The translations under genes were made by a program, and so were the position numbers. Below are positions 58,897 through 64,000 of a stretch of DNA of 64,000 nt, piece after piece. Source of the DNA: Hyparrhenia diplandra (lineage: Eukaryota; Streptophyta; Magnoliopsida; Poales; Poaceae); NCBI GenBank assembly GCA_015847255.1, contig JADLZK010005764.1, positions 1-64,000 of the forward strand, read 5' to 3'. Under the pieces are notes generated by a model. It worked only from the letters and a program-made list of their open reading frames with translations, did not search any database and had not been told where the DNA came from. Every line of letters begins with the position of its first letter. Positions within the stretch are counted from its first letter, which is position 1.

Positions 58897-59862
58897 GTTG
58901 AAACTTGGTTTTTTTTTTTTTTTTTTTTTGAGGGGAGAAACTTGGGTTTCTAACAGGGCTGCCTGGACGTTGCTCTAGGGGAGAAAGAGTGAAGTCGGCT
59001 AAGTGTGGATTGCTCAATATTGGATAGTTATAAATTCCATTCACCAACCCCCTTACATGAGGGTACAAGCCCCTATTTATAGCTCTTGATTACAGCCAAA
59101 GTCATTTTACAAGACTGCCCATGGCATATTCTTAGAACATCAGCTTGTTGTACCATCTTGATGAGGGCAACATGGTCTTTCCTTCTTGCAAACCGCCTTT
59201 GTTTGCGAGCCTGCGGCTCGACCCATTAGAGTGTCGGCCCACCGGGAGGAGACGTGCTAGGGTCCTCTTCTCCCCCAGAACCTCCGCTTGCTTCATCTGG
59301 TCTTGCGCCTTCGCCGCTAGCATGTTCTCTTCTAGTATCTCCGCCTTCTACGGAGTACGCCTCGAGAACCTCCGCCTGGTCCCCTGGCCAGGAGAGGTTT
59401 GCACTCTTCGACTGGAGACCTGAGCGGAGCAGATAACCTCCTCCTACTATGACGACAGGCCTCACCTAGTCCTGCAAGGAATACCTTAGTGCCAGGTTAA
59501 TTTGTTAGCTCCGCTAACCTCTATCGACTCTGCTGGGAGCGCGCTAGCGAAAAACCTCCACCGGCCATTGGGAAAACCTCCTCCTACTATGACGACAGGC
59601 CTCACCTAGTCCTACAAGGAATACCTTAGTGCGAGGTTAATTTGTTAGCTTTGCCGGGTTAACAAGAACCTCCGCCAACCTCTCGGCTTTCTTTGGGGAG
59701 CGCGGGGGCAAAAATCTCCACCAGCCACTGGGAAAACCTCCTCCTATTTGCTAGAAGCGTGCCCCAACAGTTAGAAATGAATGTCTTACCATTGGGGCAA
59801 CTTGCAAGTTTTGTGATATCGGAAGCAACCTCCGCCTACACGCCGGGACCATGTCCCAACAG
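58897..59862 (-). repeat. LTR (3' LTR, minus strand) of a large gypsy-like family
   Basis: Read on the minus strand it begins TGTTGGGACATGGTCC (59862) and ends CCAAGTTTCAACA (58897), i.e. TG..CA. A purine tract CAAGGGGGAAC lies directly upstream of its start (59863-59873), marking it as a 3' LTR. A TATA-like CTATAAATAGGGGC lies at 59082 downward. It shares its end, TATA region and CTCCCCTAGAGC phrase with the plus-strand solo LTR at 62672-63293. It contains a 76-bp tandem pair (59435-59510, 59575-59650; period 140 bp) and a run of 20 T at 58910-58929. Confidence 0.75.
59435..59650. repeat. Tandem duplication inside the LTR (period 140 bp)
   Basis: AACCTCCTCCTACTATGACG through TTAATTTGTTAGCT occurs at 59435-59510 and 59575-59650 with only about two mismatches, so the duplication is recent relative to the LTR. 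Confidence 0.9.
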
Positions 59863-62671
59863 TTCCCCCTTGAGGGCTAAGGTTCAAAGCGAATACGAGC
59901 CTTTGTTCTCAAACTCTCGGCAAGAGGCGGAGGTGTTGGGTATTACCCTCTCCCGGGGCGCGTTTTTCTTTGTACCTCCGATCAACGAAAGTCTTCTCGC
60001 CTCTTCTTGATCACCAGCGCTGGCCGATGGTGTTGATGAAGCCCTCATGCTATTGTGCAGGCGACGAGGTTGTCGATGGAGGCCTTTTGCTGAAGAGCTT
60101 GGTGAAGGTGATGTCGGGGTAGGCATCGATGTCGTGGATTGAAGGCCAGTGTTGCATGAAAATGTACCTGAAATCTCCTACATTTTTCAGAGACTTGAGT
60201 TTGGCATTATAGCTCTGTCTAAATTTGATTTTCTAGCAGGTCTTTCAACACTCAGAAAGACATGTTGGTTTTTCCACTTCCTGCAACATATGATTAGTCA
60301 TTTATATGCGATAAATGAGGTTAGCACAGACGTATTAGCTTCACGACCTGGTGCCCGATGCCTATACTTGACATGTTTTTTTTCAGGACTTTTTCCAGGA
60401 TTTGGGAGTTTGCCTGTTTGATGGCGGAGGTTTTAACCAATGCCTGTACTCGAGAGGTCTTTTTTCGGTTTAATGTGGCCCCTTTTTTGGCCTTAGAGGT
60501 CGATTACGTGATGTGAGTCTCCGCGCTCACATCAGGGAGGGTCCTCCGCGTACTGGTAACTTTGTCGAATGTTGTGGGTTCTTGGTAGCCACTTTCGACC
60601 TTTTCTTCGTAGATAATAAATGCAAGTAAGTGATGGTGCAAATGAGTGCATTTGCATGAGAATATTAAGGAGTAGGAGTAAATATTTGCATACACCCTGC
60701 AAAAGTAATGGTTATAGCTGAACAAAAGATAAGCTCTATATATCAGAAATATTGTTCTCAAGAAAGAATGTTGTAATTTGGGTAGCTAGTGAAGGCTGCC
60801 ATTCAAGGACCTGCATGGTTATAGATATGACTTAAAACATTTAATAGAAAGAAGTATCAGCTCCCTGCGGAAGTTAGTTCAGATAAAATCTAGGCTGGTA
60901 GCCAAGAACCTGCATGGTTAAGTGTATGGTTTGTAGTATTGAAAGTCAAAAGTTTGGTTTCCTGCGAAGGTTAGTGCAAGAGTTGTTGTATTGATTCATG
61001 CTATAAGAAAAATCAAGCGATACAACCTACACGAAAGACGTGTACATTTCTGTGTTAGAGGGTTGAGTATTTGCCAGAGGTTGATTTTGATAGAGGCTGC
61101 TGAATGATAAAGATTGTCAATTGATAAAGGCTACTGAATAACTAAGGCTGCTAAGTGATACAGGTTTATGACTAGCGAAGGTTGATGAGAACCAGCGATA
61201 AATGAAATCTTGACAGATGAGAAAACCCAACCACTACTGACGGGTGATGAAGCACAGTGACTGACTGAGGTTGCTGAGAAACCAACACTGATGAATTCCA
61301 CTAATTGATGATGAAGCCTGGTGACTGGCAGATGTTGCTGAGAAACCAACACTGATGAATTCCGCTGATTGGTGGTGAAGTCTGGTGACTGGCAGATGTT
61401 GCTGAGAAACCAACACTGATGAATTCCGCTGATTGATGGTGAAGTCTGGTGACCGACGGAGGTTGTTGAGAAACCAACACTGATGAATTCTGCTGAGAGA
61501 TGATAAAGCCTGATGACTGGCAAAGGTGATTTAGGATTGCTGAGATATATAGCGAAGGGAATATTGACTAAAATAAGTTCAAGAACGAGATAGGTATGTT
61601 ACGAAGGCTGAGCACATAATGAGTACATCTAGCACATTGATATTTACTTATAGCTTGGCTTGGAAAGGTGAAGTTTTGTGCAGCAGGCCCGGGCGTGGTA
61701 CGCGCGTGTAGCAGAAGACAAAGTCGATCTACTTACAGGAGCCGATGCACAGACCACTGAAGTTTCAAGCCGATCAGAAGAGGCGTGGTGCGCCTGCACG
61801 AGCTGCATCGTGGAATTTACTTTATCCAATAGGAAGCCGCCACATGGGGGTCGTACGCCGGGGTCGTACCCCATTTTTTTCCATCATCTGCAGGAGAGCA
61901 CACTAGATCGAGGGTGCCTGCCGGACTACGTAGTGCTTGTTTCTGATAGGTAGCTCCGCCAACATGGCTAGTCCGAAGTAAAATACCTCTAGCGAGGGTC
62001 CAACGAGGGTTGTTCAGCTTAGCCGCGGTGAAGGTTGATCAGCTCGACTGCGACGAGGGTTGCTGCGCTGCGATGAGTGTTTGCCGCGTTGCCCGGCTTG
62101 CAGTGTTGGCCGAGGCTTGCAGTGCTGGCCGAGTCTCACTCGTCGGAGGTGCCTTGTGAGCTGCGAAGGTAGCCTCCATTGGTGTGTTAGCATCTCAGGG
62201 TTAGTACCACCTTGCCTAGCCTAGGGGCTATGACCACCTTATAAGGGAGAGTTTCCCTCTCCCATCAGTCCGGGCTTTTGGGAGGAATTGGGCCTCTTAC
62301 CTTATAAATGGGTCGTGATGCGCATGAATGCCCGAATCTATGGTAGAGTGTTGGGCTAGACTGAGCATGGATGCTAACATGGTGGCAAGGGAAAAAGAAA
62401 TGGTGGAACACGTGTACGAAGCATCAGGAGCATCAGGGTATGTTGACTGCCGTGTGTACTAAAGCATCAAGATATCTTTGCGGGAGCTCCGCGTGCCTGG
62501 CCGCAACCTTCGAATGGACGACGAGACCTTTCGAGGAACTACTCTGCATGCATAGTTTTTAATATTTTTTTCAAAGATTTTCAGAATTTCTGGCACTACT
62601 GCGGTTCCCCTTCTTTGACGGGCCTGCCGTGGATTAATGAGCAACCACCACCTCTCTAGCACCTTCGCTAG
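59863..62671 (-). mobile_element. Internal (non-coding) remnant of the LTR element
   Basis: It follows the polypurine tract at 59863. No RT, integrase or gag motif can be read on either strand. Short frames near 59.88-60.13 kb (minus) are Ser/Pro-rich. It contains a 64-bp minisatellite (61251-61520) and phrases rich in GGTTG/GCTGA. The right boundary is uncertain; no matching 5' LTR is found before the solo LTR at 62672. Confidence 0.45.
61251..61520. repeat. 64-bp minisatellite, about four units
   Basis: TTGCTGAGAAACCAACACTG recurs at 61271, 61335, 61399 and (as TTGTTGAG..) 61463, a constant period of 64 bp, each followed by ATGAATTC.. and a GGTGACTGGCAGATG-like tail. Because 64 is not divisible by three, the apparent repeated peptide on the minus strand cycles through frames. 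Confidence 0.93.
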
Positions 62672-63293
62672 TGTTGGGACACAACCGCGAGCAGGCAGGC
62701 GGAGGTGTCCAAAGTAATGGTAGAACACGGGTTGAAGGCCTTCGCTAACTGTTCGTGTTTTGTTCATGTCTTCTATCTTTTCAGGAACGAGCTCCAATTC
62801 AAAGGGTCTCCGCCTCCTGGGACAGGCGGAGGCTCCTTCTCCCAGCGCGCCGGGGGGAGCAGAGGCAACTACCTCCCGCGGCGCCAAGGGACCGGCGCCC
62901 GGGGAGGCGGAGGTGGTTTGCTCCCGGACTCCTTCTCCACCCCTGAAGGCGCCTGGCGGTGGTCTAGGCGGTTGGGCTCAAGTGGGCTAAACGAAGGCCC
63001 ATCAGGTGAAGACAGTGCAAGGAGGAGAAGTACGTGAAGGCCCTTAGCCTTGCTGGCCAAATGAGGGAATATGCTAAGAATATCGGAGGGCAAATTTGTA
63101 ATCTTGTATTCCTGCTTAATGTAAAAATATATAAATAGGGGCCAACCTCCCCTTTTGGATGGTTGGTGGATACCAATTATAGTCATTTATTATTGAGTAT
63201 CTCTGCCCTTAGATCATCAAGCCTTGCTACTCTCCCCTAGAGCTTCGCCTAGGCGGAGACCCGACCCCCGTGTTGAGAATACAAGTTTCAACA
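62672..63293 (+). mobile_element. Solo LTR with perfect 5-bp target duplication
   Basis: It starts TGTTGGGACACAACCG and ends ACAAGTTTCAACA, flanked by GCTAG on both sides (62667-62671 and 63294-63298). A TATA box TATATAAATA lies at 63128-63137. It is a diverged relative of the minus-strand LTR at 58897-59862. A single LTR between intact target repeats indicates unequal intra-element recombination. Confidence 0.88.
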
Positions 63294-63539
63294 GCTAGCT
63301 GTGGTTGTTAGGCACAAAAAACAATAGCGAAAAGCTGTCCATGTGCGTGTGTTGAAATGAAAGTGCGCGGAGGCTGCCAGTATAAAGTGGGTATTGCAGT
63401 GGTTCACTACGGAGCTTGTAGCTTATGCCCGAAGGTCACTTGTCGAAGGTAGTTTCGTCTTTGTTTTCGGTGTTCTCGGAGGTCCGCGGGTACAGGAGTT
63501 TTTTCGTGCCAACCACTTTCGCCGTCGGCAAAGCCAACG

Positions 63540-63778
63540 TGTCGACGGCGTCACCTTGCCCGCCGTCTATGTCGAGAGCCTCCGCTTCGCCGAAAGGTGA
63601 CCGTCGGCAAAGAACATCTTCGCCGAGGGGGCAGCTTCGACGAGAACTTAGTTCACTTTGTCGAGGGTATTTCTTTGACGAGAAGGACTGTCGGCAAAGA
63701 CAAACTTTGCCGAGAGCTGGTATTCCTGGTGCTCGGCGAAACGCAGTCCCGTCGGCGAAGTCCCAATTTCCTGTAGTG
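63540..63778. mobile_element. CACTA right terminus
   Basis: It ends AATTTCCTGTAGTG at 63778, the mirror of CACTACAGGAAATT, with subterminal GTCGGCAAAG / CTTTGCCGA / GTCGGCGAAG motifs in both orientations from about 63.52 kb. A matching left end was not found; CACTACGGAGC at 63405 is a weak candidate without a matching flank. Probably truncated. Confidence 0.65.
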
Positions 63779-64000
63779 ATGGCTTCTGAGCTAACCTCAG
63801 TGTTGGGATGGCACGTCTAAGCACAGACGACTACCATATGGCAAACAGCTTTATGGAAACAATCCAAGTGATCTCTCTTGCCAAAGCTCTTATCATCTAC
63901 TTACCAAATCACTCGTCTCGCAACATTGTCCCCGTTCAACTCCTTGAAGCATTAATTATCATTAAGCTCACTTTTTAAAGTACGTACGTAATCACAGAAC
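63779..64000. other. Window end, no feature seen
   Basis: AT-moderate DNA without recognisable coding, repeat or element ends. Confidence 0.5.

Noticed and set aside
61131..61523. Repeat protein of about 130 residues on the minus strand
   Set aside because: It is the translation of a 64-bp minisatellite; the period is not a multiple of three, so the peptide repeat is not conserved in frame.
58897..63293. A single 4.4-kb element with TGTTGAAACTTG inverted termini
   Set aside because: The right 622 bp has its own GCTAG duplication and LTR structure, and the left 966 bp has a polypurine tract at its inner edge; two opposed LTRs explain the data better.
63405..63778. Complete 374-bp CACTA element from CACTACGGAGC to CCTGTAGTG
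   Set aside because: The termini match poorly beyond CACTAC and the flanking triplets (GTT versus ATG) differ.
1..64000. CRISPR arrays, insertion sequences, operons, bacterial promoters or origins
   Set aside because: No regularly spaced identical repeats with unique spacers were seen. Introns, MITEs, LTR elements and NLR genes show this is plant nuclear DNA.

Overview
This window looks like accessory nuclear DNA of a grass (Poaceae). The evidence is the set of families present: Stowaway and Tourist MITEs, CACTA elements with AGGGGCGG subterminal repeats, L1-type LINEs, a chromodomain Ty3-gypsy element, a GC-rich Ty1-copia element, Rx-type coiled-coil NLR genes and grass-style F-box genes. 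Nothing in it looks prokaryotic. I cannot name the species. All calls come from reading the sequence; no database was searched.

Layout. 1-2104: an F-box-type gene (+), cut by the window edge and carrying a 477-bp insertion. 2.1-10.06 kb: its 3' flank, running into a block that elsewhere lies upstream of the NLR genes, with a gypsy element (4190-9933, minus, TSD ACCAG) inside it. 10.5-11.0 kb: an F-box 5' fragment (minus). 11.45-12.25 kb: a hAT-like element. 14572-20464: a short-LTR copia element (+, TSD GGGCA), with a duplicated block on either side. 21.7-23.8 kb: a second F-box gene (minus). 24.0-25.1 kb: a MULE-like element with ~250-bp inverted repeats. 25.1-31.6 kb: a LINE (+) with a CACTA element nested in it (30025-31169, TSD CCA). 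31.6-34.6 kb: LINE scrap, AT-rich DNA and a Stowaway MITE. 35157-39887 and 43467-48881: two tandem Rx-type NLR loci (minus), A and B, both disrupted. 40.0-42.9 kb and 48.9-52.4 kb: two further copies of the F-box/NLR intergenic block, with Tourist and Stowaway insertions. 52.4-53.2 kb: a gag/F-box chimera (minus). 54419-56396: a five-exon Sec14/CRAL-TRIO gene (minus), the best preserved gene here. 56.8 kb onward: a truncated CACTA end, a minus-strand LTR with internal sequence, a 64-bp minisatellite, a plus-strand solo LTR (62672-63293, TSD GCTAG) and a CACTA terminus at 63778.

How it fits together. The host genes suggest a repeated unit, F-box gene then intergenic block then Rx-type NLR in the same orientation. 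It occurs once on the plus strand (NLR lost) and twice on the minus strand (F-box lost in one, chimeric in the other). Its paralogous copies act as natural empty sites that date insertions relative to the duplications. Almost every coding region, including those in elements with nearly identical LTRs, is broken by 1-2 nt indels. Either this is a graveyard of pseudogenes or the consensus carries residual indel errors; the sequence alone cannot decide.
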